Made by a program: the position numbers and the translations under genes
Part shown: piece by piece, positions 28,029 through 35,737 of the stretch
Numbering within the stretch: position 1 is the stretch's first letter
Layout of the letters: each line of letters begins with the position of its first letter
Notes under the pieces: model-generated
What the model was told of the DNA's origin: nothing
Seen by the model: the letters and a program-made list of their open reading frames with translations, nothing else
The model's database searches: none
Origin: Tumebacillus algifaecis
GTDB lineage: Bacteria > Bacillota > Bacilli > Tumebacillales > Tumebacillaceae
Direction of reading: 5' to 3'
NCBI RefSeq assembly: GCF_002243515.1
Contig: NZ_CP022657.1
Location: forward strand, 3,643,501-3,707,500
Length of the DNA stretch: 64,000 nucleotides

Positions 28029-28189
28029 TACTCCCTACTCCCTACTCCCTACTCAATACTCAATACTCAATACTCAATACTCAATACTCAATACTCAATA
28101 CTCAATACTCAATACTCAATACTCAATACTCAATACTCAATACTCAATACTCAATACTCAATACTCAATACTCAATACTCAATACTCCC
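28029..28189. repeat. Heptanucleotide tandem repeat (TACTCAA)n
   Basis: The array has three units of TACTCCC (28029-28049), then 19 perfect units of TACTCAA (28050-28182), then one closing TACTCCC. That is 23 units over 161 bases. The unit has no stop codon in any plus-strand frame, which creates spurious open frames. Confidence 0.97.
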
Positions 28190-28350
28190 GCATCTAGCAC
28201 CACGACTTCATCAAGACACTTTAAATCGTCATCAGCCCCCACCCAACAGGAGCGTACGAAACTGATCGGTCTTCACGCGGTTGGCTAGATTCGATACTTC
28301 AAGCGTTTCGATTTAGCAGATCAGGGCTTTCGACAATTTCCTAGGAAATA

Positions 28351-28848
28351 TTAGGCAACCTCGACATCACTCACGATTTCTACACGGACGACGAAGTGAT
28401 CGTGCGTGAGGACGCGGATACGAGCTTTTTTGCGCAGTCCTTGCAGTAGCTTTCTTGGCACATAGTAGCGAGCCGCTCGACCAGCTACATTGATCGTGAC
28501 TTGGTAAAGGTCGCCGATGTAGGGGAGCGGCACGTGATTCACTTCTTCGATCGTTCCGGTGACCAGCACCAATTCATCCGATTTTTCTATAAAATGAGCA
28601 CACGCCGTATAATACATCGCGACAAGCATCGTGTTGCTGTACGTAGAAAGGGCAAACAGAAAAGTACCCGCGCCCCCGGCGGCCAGCAAGATTACCACCA
28701 GCCAATTGATCGCATCGCCAGTCGCCATCTTCCAAATGATGCTGGCTACGACTGCCAAGACGACCATAGCGGAGCCGAATACGACACGCTTGACACGATC
28801 GCGTTTCGCCTGCCATTGAACTGCCCGGCTTTTGATCTCATCGAGCAT
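28351..28848 (-). CDS. Hypothetical membrane protein, 165 aa
   Basis: Two hydrophobic helices are predicted (about residues 22-40 and 48-72), followed by a soluble C-terminal half. That half has beta strands (LVLVTGTIEEVNHVPLPYIG, YQVTINVAGRAARYYVP, ARIRVLTHDHFVVRVEIV) that look like a small barrel (NfeD/OB-like). Function unknown. The ATG at 28848 lies ~8 bases after AGGTG; an in-frame GTG at 28857 is an alternative. A short palindrome TTTCCTAGGAAA lies just after its stop. Confidence 0.7.
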   Translation of the reverse strand: MLDEIKSRAVQWQAKRDRVKRVVFGSAMVVLAVVASIIWKMATGDAINWLVVILLAAGGAGTFLFALSTYSNTMLVAMYYTACAHFIEKSDELVLVTGTIEEVNHVPLPYIGDLYQVTINVAGRAARYYVPRKLLQGLRKKARIRVLTHDHFVVRVEIVSDVEVA

Positions 28849-28942
28849 GCCTTTCACCTACTTTCCACCTCTTACATGACTTCATTATGACATGCTACCC
28901 TATGAATTTCCGTGCAAAAATCTTGCCAGTTCCACAAAACTT

Positions 28943-28958
28943 GACCGACCGGTCGTTC
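28943..28958. promoter_or_regulatory. TetR-type operator candidate upstream of the thioesterase
   Basis: GACCGACCGGTCGTTC is a 16-bp palindrome with two mismatched pairs, next to ATATAAGATGG, which could be a -10 region. Confidence 0.55.
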
Positions 28959-28993
28959 GAATATAAGATGGTAACACAGAGGAGGTTAACGTG

Positions 28994-29452
28994 ATGTTCG
29001 ATCTTGATGTCCTATCTTATTTTCGCTTTGTTTCACCTGCGCGCGTGCGTTTTGCCGAAACGGATGCCAACGGACACATGAACCACGTGTCGGTTGTGAT
29101 CTATATGGAGCAAGCACGCTGTGATTACCTGAGCGCCTTGGATCTGTTCAGCATGGAGCAGATGGCCCGTGCAGGCAAGACGTTCGTGCTGGCTCGGCAA
29201 GCGATCGACTATAAGTCGCAAGCCTATTTTAATGATACGGTCGATACGTATGCCCGCGTTTCGCGCTATGGCCGCTCCTCGCTCGACATCGACTATGTGC
29301 TGATCAATCGTCAATCCCGCTCCGTGATCGCTACGGCTACGAGCACGCTCGTCTATTTCGATACCCACACACAAAAAAGCACCCCGTTGCCAGACGACCT
29401 GCGTGAGCGCGTCGAGCAGCTGGATGCTTCCTATCCACCGATCTCGCTGTAA
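28994..29452 (+). CDS. Acyl-CoA thioesterase (4HBT/YbgC hotdog family)
   Basis: The 152-residue hotdog-fold protein has the conserved helix start ETDANGHMNHVSVVIYMEQAR. Asp24 and the following HMNH motif are the usual catalytic region of 4-hydroxybenzoyl-CoA-like thioesterases. It hydrolyses acyl-CoA to free acid and CoA; chain length unknown. GGAGG is 8 bases before the ATG at 28994; a GTG lies directly before. The strong palindrome upstream places it in the same proposed acyl-CoA regulon as fadNAE. Confidence 0.88.
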   Translation: MFDLDVLSYFRFVSPARVRFAETDANGHMNHVSVVIYMEQARCDYLSALDLFSMEQMARAGKTFVLARQAIDYKSQAYFNDTVDTYARVSRYGRSSLDIDYVLINRQSRSVIATATSTLVYFDTHTQKSTPLPDDLRERVEQLDASYPPISL

Positions 29453-29491
29453 AGCAGATCGGTTTTATGCTTGTTGTGCGAACCCTCCAAA

Positions 29492-29525
29492 GAAAAAGCC
29501 CCTTTCGTCTCGTTAGCGAAAGGGA
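29492..29525 (-). terminator. Terminator of speD
   Basis: On the minus strand CCCTTTCG and CGAAAGGGG form the stem, followed by CTTTTTCTTT. Confidence 0.87.
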
Positions 29526-29564
29526 CCACCTCCCATTTTGGGATCAAACCCAACCGTTTTTGTT

Positions 29565-29942
29565 TTACTTAAGTACTTCGATCGGACCTTCCAAACCACG
29601 CTTGAGCATTTTGTCAAAAATGCGTTGCGGCTTGAAAATCTCCAACAGGTAGTCGATCGCAACTTGAGGATCCACAGTATCACCACAGGTGTAGCAATCC
29701 AATGCAGCGAAACCTTTTTCCGGATACGTATGAATCGACAGGTGAGATTCGGACAACAATACGAGTACAGTTGCACCTTGCGGGTCAAATTGCTTGTATT
29801 GTACCGAAAGAACAGTCGCGCCGCTCTTCTCAGCCGCTTCAACCATGCGATCCTTCAGGAATTCGCCATTGTTCAGGATGTCAAACTCTACACCCCATGT
29901 GTCAACTGCAACGTGTCTGCCGAAAGTAGAATATTCTTCCAT
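29565..29942 (-). CDS. speD: S-adenosylmethionine decarboxylase proenzyme
   Basis: The 125-residue protein belongs to the short prokaryotic SpeD class (Bacillus/Thermotoga type). The self-cleavage site is visible in LLSESHLSIHTYPE: cleavage before Ser66 generates the pyruvoyl group. His71 and Cys83 (DCYTCGD) are the other conserved active-site residues. It makes decarboxylated SAM, the aminopropyl donor for spermidine. No speE is adjacent. The start follows AAGGGGGAC. Confidence 0.96.
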   Translation of the reverse strand: MEEYSTFGRHVAVDTWGVEFDILNNGEFLKDRMVEAAEKSGATVLSVQYKQFDPQGATVLVLLSESHLSIHTYPEKGFAALDCYTCGDTVDPQVAIDYLLEIFKPQRIFDKMLKRGLEGPIEVLK

Positions 29943-30029
29943 CTACTTCGTCCCCCTTCCCTATCAAACAATTATATGGTCATTGTTCGCTAGGACCTGC
30001 GTCATTCACTACAGGGGGAGGTTAGTCCG

Positions 30030-30278
30030 ATGAGGTCCCAACCCTTTCAAGTGAATCCTGGTTCCTATTGTTATTTGACTCAACAGCAAAGAGAATATCA
30101 TGTTTCGCGAGGAACTTCAATAGGCTTCACCAAAGTTTTTCAGTACACCCAAATCTATTTTTTGTTGGGATTGTATGTTTCTGGTGCTTTGTCAGTTTTT
30201 GACGAATATTTATACACTATGTTGAATTTTATTTGCATGATTACACCCTATATCTTATGTGAGGAAAGCTTGATTTGA
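30030..30278 (+). CDS. Possible small protein, 82 aa
   Basis: The ATG lies 8 bases after an excellent AGGGGGAGG site. The second half has a hydrophobic segment (IYFLLGLYVSGALSVF) and is Ile/Tyr/Phe rich. Base composition is more AT-rich than neighbouring genes, and no family is recognisable. Two cysteines are near the end. Either a recently acquired small membrane protein or a fortuitous frame. Confidence 0.4.
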   Translation: MRSQPFQVNPGSYCYLTQQQREYHVSRGTSIGFTKVFQYTQIYFLLGLYVSGALSVFDEYLYTMLNFICMITPYILCEESLI

Positions 30279-30390
30279 CTGCGAAATTGGGGAGTTGTTA
30301 TGAATTTCTTACGTTTGGGATATGCAAGCAGTCTGGCGGGAGATAATACGAAGGAATTTCGACACAAGATAAAAAAAGGAGGGAAAACGT

Positions 30391-30651
30391 TTGGAACATC
30401 TGACTCCAGACAGCGGGAATCTTGAGCAGTCGGTGGATGCGTTTTGCCAATACATTTGGGACCATTATGAAGAAAACCCGGCGATTCTGCCCTGTGAAGT
30501 GACGATCAATCAAGTCGGCACCGGAATTTTTGCCAAGGTGGATGAGGACGGATTGTATTTTGAGGCGAATGGTGAAGAGTTTGACCTGGAAGAATTTTTC
30601 ATGACCAACAATTTGCGTTCGGACACGTTAGGATTCACACCGCATGCATAA
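30391..30651 (+). CDS. Hypothetical acidic protein, 86 aa
   Basis: It begins with TTG 7 bases after AGGAGGG. The product is acidic (many Glu and Asp) with a plausible small alpha-beta fold: VDAFCQYIWDHYEEN helix, then GTGIFAKVDEDGLYFEANGEEFDL strands. No family recognised. A strong terminator follows at once, supporting a real gene. Confidence 0.7.
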   Translation: MEHLTPDSGNLEQSVDAFCQYIWDHYEENPAILPCEVTINQVGTGIFAKVDEDGLYFEANGEEFDLEEFFMTNNLRSDTLGFTPHA

Positions 30652-30653
30652 TC

Positions 30654-30689
30654 AAAAGTGGCAGCCTCCATCTGGAAGCTGCCACTTTT
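30654..30689. terminator. Bidirectional terminator
   Basis: AAAAGTGGCAGC and GCTGCCACTTTT form a perfect 12-bp stem. It serves the acidic protein gene and the convergent PRC-barrel gene. Confidence 0.9.
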
Positions 30690-30713
30690 CATATGTTCGG
30701 TTCGAGTGCTTGC

Positions 30714-31463
30714 TCAGCTGATGGGTACAGCCAGACGGTTCAATTTCATGAACAGCATCGGGCCGATCGCTTTGACCATCTCGACCAGCTCTTCCGTGAT
30801 GACGGTGCCTTGAGCTGCGATCAGCTCACCCGTTTCGGAGAGCAGATCGTCGCTGAGCACTTTGCCGATCAGATAGCCAGAAGCGGACGCAGGCGGCTCA
30901 GACGTCTCTGCCGAAGCAGCCGTCTCCGCCACAGAATCGCTGACGAGCGTAAGCGAAGCCGTTTTGGGTTCATTGAGAGAAGCGACGATTTGCGCTTCGT
31001 CGTGGATGACGATGACGTCGCGGCCAAACGTCATGATGTTCGGCTTGTGAAAGTATTTGACAGAATCGGTGCTCCCCTGTTCCAAAAAGGAGCAGGCGGT
31101 GATCACACCCGTTTCTTCATCGACATAAAACTCGTCAACCGAACCAAGCAACTGCCCTTTGCGGGACAGGACGCGGGTCCCGATCACCTGATAGCCGAGG
31201 AGGATCAGGTCGCGTGCGTTCTCCACGTGGGAGATCTCTTGGATGGCAGCGCCCGACTCGACAGTCACCGCAAAGTCGCCGACTCCGATCGCAGAGGAAT
31301 AGGGCAAGGCGTACACCCCGATCGAGTTTTGTTCATTTTCGACGAGGAACAGTTGCACATTTCCCGTGTCCGGTTTGATAATCAATTGTTTGACCGTTCC
31401 GATCTCGGCACCGTCAATCAAACTAAAGATGGGAAGGCCTAAAATATCGATGCTTTTTTTCAT
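30714..31463 (-). CDS. Double PRC-barrel domain protein
   Basis: From the ATG at 31463 the 249-residue protein begins MKKSIDILGLPIFSLIDGAEIGTVKQLII, a PRC-barrel start. A second copy begins near residue 90 (VIGTRVLSRKGQLLGSVDEFYV). PRC barrels are small beta domains found in RimM, photosynthetic reaction centre H subunits and many Firmicute membrane-associated proteins. A Ser/Ala-rich linker (about 185-205) leads to a third segment (YLIGKVLSDDLLSETGELI). Function unknown. The longer frame to 31511 lacks a site. Confidence 0.83.
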   Translation of the reverse strand: MKKSIDILGLPIFSLIDGAEIGTVKQLIIKPDTGNVQLFLVENEQNSIGVYALPYSSAIGVGDFAVTVESGAAIQEISHVENARDLILLGYQVIGTRVLSRKGQLLGSVDEFYVDEETGVITACSFLEQGSTDSVKYFHKPNIMTFGRDVIVIHDEAQIVASLNEPKTASLTLVSDSVAETAASAETSEPPASASGYLIGKVLSDDLLSETGELIAAQGTVITEELVEMVKAIGPMLFMKLNRLAVPIS

Positions 31464-31542
31464 CTTGAATACGCTCCTTGCAAAATGTTCATTAAGAATG
31501 CCTATGTTCAAATCATGTGCAATTTAATAGATGATCTGTAGA

Positions 31543-32667
31543 TTACGATGCTTCTTGCAATTTATCCTTCATCGACTCCGGAAGTTGTGCCAAGCAAGCT
31601 TGCAGTTCTTCTTTCAACATATCTTTTAATTCCTGATCGGTGCACACAGCGACGGCCGCATCAAAAGCGGTGACCGCACGCTCCCACTGAGCGTTCCCCT
31701 TCGCCTCATAGCCTGTGGCGATCTGCAGATTCAGCCAAGCGGACAATTCCTCGTCCGCCAACGGAGGCCGTTCCAGCGCCTTCTGTTCGGCAACGTCTGT
31801 CTGCATCTGTGGAGTTTCTTCATCATGTACAAGGACGTCTGCCTGCACCAGCGGAGTTTCTTCCTCCTCATGTACAAGAACGTTTACCTGCACTTGCGGA
31901 GCTTCTTCCTCTTCATGGACAAGAGCGTCTGCCTGCACTTGCGGAGTTTTTTCCTCCTCATTTACAAGAACGTTTACCTGCACTTGCGGAGTTTCTTCCT
32001 CCTCATGGACAAGAGCGTCTGCCTGCACTTGCGGAGCTTCTTCCTCCTCATGGACAAGAGCGTCTGCCTGCACTTGCGGAGTTTCTTCCTCCTCATGGAC
32101 AAGAGCGTCTGCCTGCACTTGCGGAGTTTCTTCCTCCTCATGGACAAGAGCGTCTGCCTGTACCTGCGGGGCTTCTTCCTCTTCATGTACAAGAGCGTCT
32201 GCCTGCACTTGCGGAGTTTCTTCCTCCACATGTACAAAAACATCTGCCTGTACCTGCGGAGCTTCTTCCTCCACATGTACAAAAACATCTGCCTGTACCT
32301 GCGGAGCTTCTTCAAATGCTTCCGCTTGCCCAAAAATCGGTTCGCTGGAAGTGAATGTTTGTTCTGCAACTGGAATCGTCTGTGTGGTCGATGGTTCCCC
32401 TGATACTTCTTGCAGCGACCGCTCAGTCGGTGCTGTGTGATAACCGCGCAAGCTGAGCGCGAGGGTCATACAGCAACATGCCGCAGCGATCGGAAGCGGG
32501 CCAGCTAATTGAGCTGTGATCGGGCCGATCCCCATCGCACCGATCGTAAGGATCAGACTCCCCCACATTTTTCTGCGTTTCGACCAGTTCCGTTGGCCTG
32601 CCCATTCAATAAACAATCCGAGCATCGCCACCGCACAGCCGATCGACAAGGCGTACGTGATGAACAT
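31543..32667 (-). CDS. Membrane protein with 15-residue tandem repeats
   Basis: The 374-residue protein has two N-terminal membrane helices (about 1-22 and 38-72), then a polar region. Eleven complete copies and one degenerate copy of a 15-residue unit follow, consensus EETPQVQADALVHEE (about residues 118-290). A C-terminal helical, TPR-like segment contains YEAKGNAQWERAVTAFDAAV. The repeat is acidic and probably extended. The ATG follows AGAGGAGG. Function unknown; the C-terminal part may be a single tetratricopeptide unit. Copy number is likely to vary between strains. Confidence 0.8.
   Translation of the reverse strand: MFITYALSIGCAVAMLGLFIEWAGQRNWSKRRKMWGSLILTIGAMGIGPITAQLAGPLPIAAACCCMTLALSLRGYHTAPTERSLQEVSGEPSTTQTIPVAEQTFTSSEPIFGQAEAFEEAPQVQADVFVHVEEEAPQVQADVFVHVEEETPQVQADALVHEEEEAPQVQADALVHEEEETPQVQADALVHEEEETPQVQADALVHEEEEAPQVQADALVHEEEETPQVQVNVLVNEEEKTPQVQADALVHEEEEAPQVQVNVLVHEEEETPLVQADVLVHDEETPQMQTDVAEQKALERPPLADEELSAWLNLQIATGYEAKGNAQWERAVTAFDAAVAVCTDQELKDMLKEELQACLAQLPESMKDKLQEAS
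31800..32315. repeat. 45-bp coding minisatellite
   Basis: About twelve copies of a 45-bp unit occur inside the membrane-protein gene. Several adjacent units are identical at DNA level (GGACAAGAGCGTCTGCCTGC blocks), which indicates recent duplication. Confidence 0.92.
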
Positions 32668-32832
32668 ACAACTTTGCCTCCTCTGTATTCGCGAAAAATG
32701 TAATTTGAATAAATGGTTTTAAAAATACCTGCTTATACGAATCTATTATATTCCTAATTATCTGCTTTCCGCGTAAGACAAAAGACATGAATTCTGACAA
32801 TTAACAGGTGCCTATAGTCCCGATTTTGGCAC

Positions 32833-32863
32833 AAAAAAAAGCACTCTGACAGGTCAGAGTGCT
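32833..32863 (-). terminator. Terminator of the S1-domain gene
   Basis: AGCACTCTGAC and GTCAGAGTGCT flank a 1-nt loop core, followed by eight T on the minus strand. Confidence 0.9.
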
Positions 32864-32888
32864 TCTTTCTGCTCATTTGGAAAAAGGC

Positions 32889-33326
32889 TTACAGACCAGC
32901 CTTTTTAACCCATTCTTTGAGTTGGTCTGCCATGGTGTTGAACGGTTCGGTAGAAGCGTCCGAATGTGCGATGGTAGTAGCCGGGCCGCCAGCTTTGCGA
33001 GCGCCGCCGCCTTTGTTGCCGCCACCCTTCGCGTTGTTCGAACGGCCACCGCCGTTGCCACCACGGCGCGGACGGTCGGAACCTTCCGGCTTCGGTTGGG
33101 TTTCTTTGATCGACAAGGAGATCTTGCCGGTGTCTTCCACGTTCAGTACCTTAACTTGAACAACATCACCGACGTTCAAAACATCGTTGATATCATTGAT
33201 AAAGGTATGAGAAACTTGGGAGATGTGAACAAGACCAGTCTTGCCCTCTGCCAGCTCTACAAACGCACCAAACGATTTAATACCTGTGACTTTGCCTTCG
33301 ACGACGGAACCAACTTCAATAGACAA
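32889..33326 (-). CDS. S1 RNA-binding domain protein (YugI/YabR-like, general stress protein 13 type)
   Basis: Residues 5-73 are an S1 domain (GSVVEGKVTGIKSFGAFVEL, then GLVHISQVS, VGDVVQVKVLNVEDTGKISLS). A Gly/Arg/Asn/Lys-rich disordered tail of ~55 residues and a short C-terminal helix (MADQLKEWVKKAGL) follow. The layout matches Bacillus YugI/YabR, which bind RNA and associate with ribosomes (CvfD-like). The tail is longer and more Gly-rich than in B. subtilis. Single-gene unit. Confidence 0.88.
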   Translation of the reverse strand: MSIEVGSVVEGKVTGIKSFGAFVELAEGKTGLVHISQVSHTFINDINDVLNVGDVVQVKVLNVEDTGKISLSIKETQPKPEGSDRPRRGGNGGGRSNNAKGGGNKGGGARKAGGPATTIAHSDASTEPFNTMADQLKEWVKKAGL

Positions 33327-33412
33327 ATTACAACGCTCCTTTTATCAACACAAAAGATAGATACTATTATACCGTTTTTCCTACAAAATCACCACTAAAA
33401 AATTACTACCCG

Positions 33413-33441
33413 CCAAAAAAGCCCCTCGCATCGCGAGGAGC
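33413..33441 (-). terminator. Terminator of the ABC ATPase gene
   Basis: On the minus strand GCTCCTCGC-GAT-GCGAGGGGC is followed by TTTTTT. Confidence 0.88.
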
Positions 33442-33448
33442 CCCTCGT

Positions 33449-34207
33449 TTAGCGCTGACCTGCCCACCACAGATAGGCGTCTGTGAGCGTCGGCGTCACT
33501 TGACTGACTTCTTCATAAGGAACAAAATCAGCGATCTCTCTGACGTACACGCCATCTTCCAGCATTTTCACAGCGGTGACGATTCGTCCCTCTGCTGCCT
33601 GCGGCAGTTTCGGCGCCACATACTCCCACACCTTACCTTCCACCCAGGAATAGGCCGTATTGGCGCTGACATGCGCCGCTTCTTTTTCCGGGTGCAACAA
33701 ACAGAGCGTATCGAGCAAACCTTCCAGCGAGTCACCTAAATTGCTCGCCACCACCACCACGCGCTCTTTCGCCGCTTCTCCAAGTGCGTACCCGATCATC
33801 ATTCGTTCCTGCTCGCTCAATTCGGCTAAAACTTCATCGAGCAACAGCACCTGCGAGTCGCTGAGCAACGCTTTCGCCACCAGTGCCTTGCTCTTCATCA
33901 ACGTAGAAAGTTCACCGATCGTCCGATCCGCCCAACGGTTCAAGTACATCAACTCGATGCTGTCATTCACTTTGCGAGTTACGTCTTCTCTCGGGATCGC
34001 CTTGGTTCCGGCCATGTAGCAAAGGTACTCTTTTATCGTAAGTTCATGGAAGGAATCCATCGCTCGTGATACATAACAAGTCTGCCCATTTGTTCCTTCC
34101 TCTACTTGGGCCATCTTTTTCAACAGACGTGTCTTGCCTACACCGCGTGGTCCCAACACTCCGTTGTAGCCGGTGCCAAATTGTAGTCCATCCACTTGAA
34201 TCTTCAT
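33449..34207 (-). CDS. Degenerate ABC-type ATPase
   Basis: This 252-residue protein has Walker A GPRGVGKT (19-26) and Walker B QVLLLDE (119-125). However, the signature is LSTLMKSK instead of LSGGMKQR, and the D-loop lacks the usual Gly-Leu-Asp. The H-loop also departs from consensus (VVVASNLGDSLEGL). Length and order otherwise follow CcmA-like ABC ATPases. No permease lies nearby. It may hydrolyse ATP poorly or act as a regulatory or inactive subunit. ATG at 34207 follows GGGAGGG at 7 bases. Confidence 0.75.
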   Translation of the reverse strand: MKIQVDGLQFGTGYNGVLGPRGVGKTRLLKKMAQVEEGTNGQTCYVSRAMDSFHELTIKEYLCYMAGTKAIPREDVTRKVNDSIELMYLNRWADRTIGELSTLMKSKALVAKALLSDSQVLLLDEVLAELSEQERMMIGYALGEAAKERVVVVASNLGDSLEGLLDTLCLLHPEKEAAHVSANTAYSWVEGKVWEYVAPKLPQAAEGRIVTAVKMLEDGVYVREIADFVPYEEVSQVTPTLTDAYLWWAGQR

Positions 34208-34363
34208 GGTCGATCCCTCCCGTTTCATGCTCTACCCTATTAGTCGAAGGAGTCAGTTATTTCGTTTCACATTCCGACAACTTTTTGCCAAAAATTTTAT
34301 TAGGCAATTCGACTGCCGTTTAAGCGCCCCTGTGCTCGAATACTATGGCGAGGAGGTTGGACG

Positions 34364-34555
34364 ATGAATTTGACTAGCGCATTTTTAAACAAACGGGACA
34401 TCTCCCAATTGAAAATCGAGGAACTGGAAGATCTTCAGTACCACCTGCATAACCGGGAAAAAAGTTTGATGCAGAAACTGGAACAGATCCGTAGAGACTT
34501 AGCGGACATCGAGCATGACCGCAATAAAGTAAAGACAGAAATCGGCAATCGCTGA
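34364..34555 (+). CDS. Small coiled-coil protein, 63 aa
   Basis: The ATG lies after GAGGAGG. The product is almost entirely helical and charged, with heptad-like Leu/Ile spacing (ISQLKIEELEDLQYHLHNRE, then LMQKLEQIRRDLADIEHDRN). No family is recognised; it does not carry the Spo0E motif. A terminator follows, so it is monocistronic. Confidence 0.75.
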   Translation: MNLTSAFLNKRDISQLKIEELEDLQYHLHNREKSLMQKLEQIRRDLADIEHDRNKVKTEIGNR

Positions 34556-34565
34556 CCTATAAATA

Positions 34566-34599
34566 GACGCGGCCCACATGGGTCGCGTCTTCTTTATTT
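34566..34599 (+). terminator. Terminator of the coiled-coil gene
   Basis: GACGCGGCCC and GGGTCGCGTC pair with one G-T wobble, followed by TTCTTTATTTC. Confidence 0.85.
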
Positions 34600-34680
34600 C
34601 AATAAAAAATAATCCCTCATCTTACCAAAATATTCTATAATAAAATTATGGAAATGATATTAATATAAGGAGGTGTGATA

Positions 34681-35565
34681 ATGCCCCGTTCTACAAAGTT
34701 GCTCCAAATTTTATTAATCGCAATATTAATTATGGTGAGTTTTCAAGTTTATTTGACCTTGGCTTCCCTTCACCTTTATGCCGCACTGGCAAGTATATTC
34801 TGTTTCCTGCTCCTGCTGCTCTTGCTGACTTTATATGTGCGGAAAGAAAAAGAGTACGCTGCTAGCAACCGCGAGTTGCACGAGGCGATGCGTCGCACCG
34901 AACATTTGGAGACCGTGTCCCAGATGGCCGCATCGATCGCCCATGAAGTGCGCAATCCGATGACGAGCGTGCAGGGTTTTTTGCAGTTGATGAGCCGCGA
35001 GGTAAACCCTGGGCACGCCCATGCGATGTATCTAAGAGTGATGGAAGAAGATCTCAGGCGCATCTCGACGATCATCACCGAATATTTGAATTTCTCAAAG
35101 ATGGGGAGTGACATGCTCGAGGAAGTCGATCTCCGTCAACTCTTGCACAACACCTGCACCCTCTTGCAAAGCGAAGCCAACATGCGTGGCATTATCATCA
35201 CCCTCGAGCTTCCAGCGGACAGCCTGTTCCTCACCATCGATGCCAATCGCATCAAACAGGTCTTGATCAACCTGGCCCGAAACGCGATGGAAGCGATCGA
35301 TGGTCAAGCAGGCACGATCACGCTCGTGCTCGAAGACAGCGGTGACCGCGTCTGCTTAAAAGTAAAAGATACCGGACCCGGCATCTCGGCGTCCGACCTG
35401 CCTCGCATCTTCAATCCGTTTTACACCACCAAACCAACTGGCACTGGCCTTGGCTTGTCGATCTCCAAGCGCATCATCGAGGAAAAAGGCGGCTCCATCG
35501 CCGTCCAGACGGAAGAAGGCAGAGGCACCACATTTTTTCTCTACCTCCCCAAACACCCCTTTTAA
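34681..35565 (+). CDS. Sensor histidine kinase (sporulation kinase type)
   Basis: The 294-residue protein has two N-terminal membrane helices (about 7-27 and 31-53) with a very short extracellular loop. A short coiled linker is followed by HisKA with phospho-acceptor His88 in ASIAHEVRNPMTSVQGF. The HATPase domain follows (N-box LINLARNAMEAI, G1 DTGPGIS, F-box FNPFYTTKPTGTGLGLS). The H-box resembles KinA/KinE-type kinases that feed the Spo0 phosphorelay. No response regulator is adjacent, which fits an orphan sporulation kinase. Start is the ATG at 34681, 7 bases after AAGGAGG. Confidence 0.92.
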   Translation: MPRSTKLLQILLIAILIMVSFQVYLTLASLHLYAALASIFCFLLLLLLLTLYVRKEKEYAASNRELHEAMRRTEHLETVSQMAASIAHEVRNPMTSVQGFLQLMSREVNPGHAHAMYLRVMEEDLRRISTIITEYLNFSKMGSDMLEEVDLRQLLHNTCTLLQSEANMRGIIITLELPADSLFLTIDANRIKQVLINLARNAMEAIDGQAGTITLVLEDSGDRVCLKVKDTGPGISASDLPRIFNPFYTTKPTGTGLGLSISKRIIEEKGGSIAVQTEEGRGTTFFLYLPKHPF

Positions 35566-35585
35566 CCTCAGATTAACTTTTTTTG

Positions 35586-35622
35586 AGAACCCGCTTTCCA
35601 CCGTGAAAAAAGGTTCTTTTTT
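35586..35622 (+). terminator. Possible terminator of the kinase gene
   Basis: AGAACC and GGTTCT with a 20-base loop are followed by TTTTTC. The stem is short. Confidence 0.5.
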
Positions 35623-35737
35623 CTAGGACTAAATGTCGAAAAATGACCATTCTTACTATCTTTTAACAGGATTCCCTATTCGAAACGCGAAGTAATTATC
35701 TTACCAACTTGGAAACTATTAAAAGGAGGGATTTCCA

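Noticed and set aside
28029-28189. Heptamer array as a CRISPR
   Set aside because: Units are contiguous 7-mers without spacers, and no cas genes are present.
27800-28288. Plus-strand frames with LNTQYSI repeats
   Set aside because: They are produced by the stop-free 7-bp repeat; no ribosome site, and non-repeat flanks have no coding features.
30300-30425. 41-codon plus-strand frame between two small genes
   Set aside because: Weak ribosome site, and it overlaps the better supported TTG-start gene in another frame.
31715-32440. Three overlapping plus-strand frames with Ser/Cys/Thr or Leu/Phe repeats
   Set aside because: They are translations of the opposite strand of the 45-bp coding minisatellite. 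The minus frame has membrane helices, a non-repeat C-terminus and a good ribosome site.
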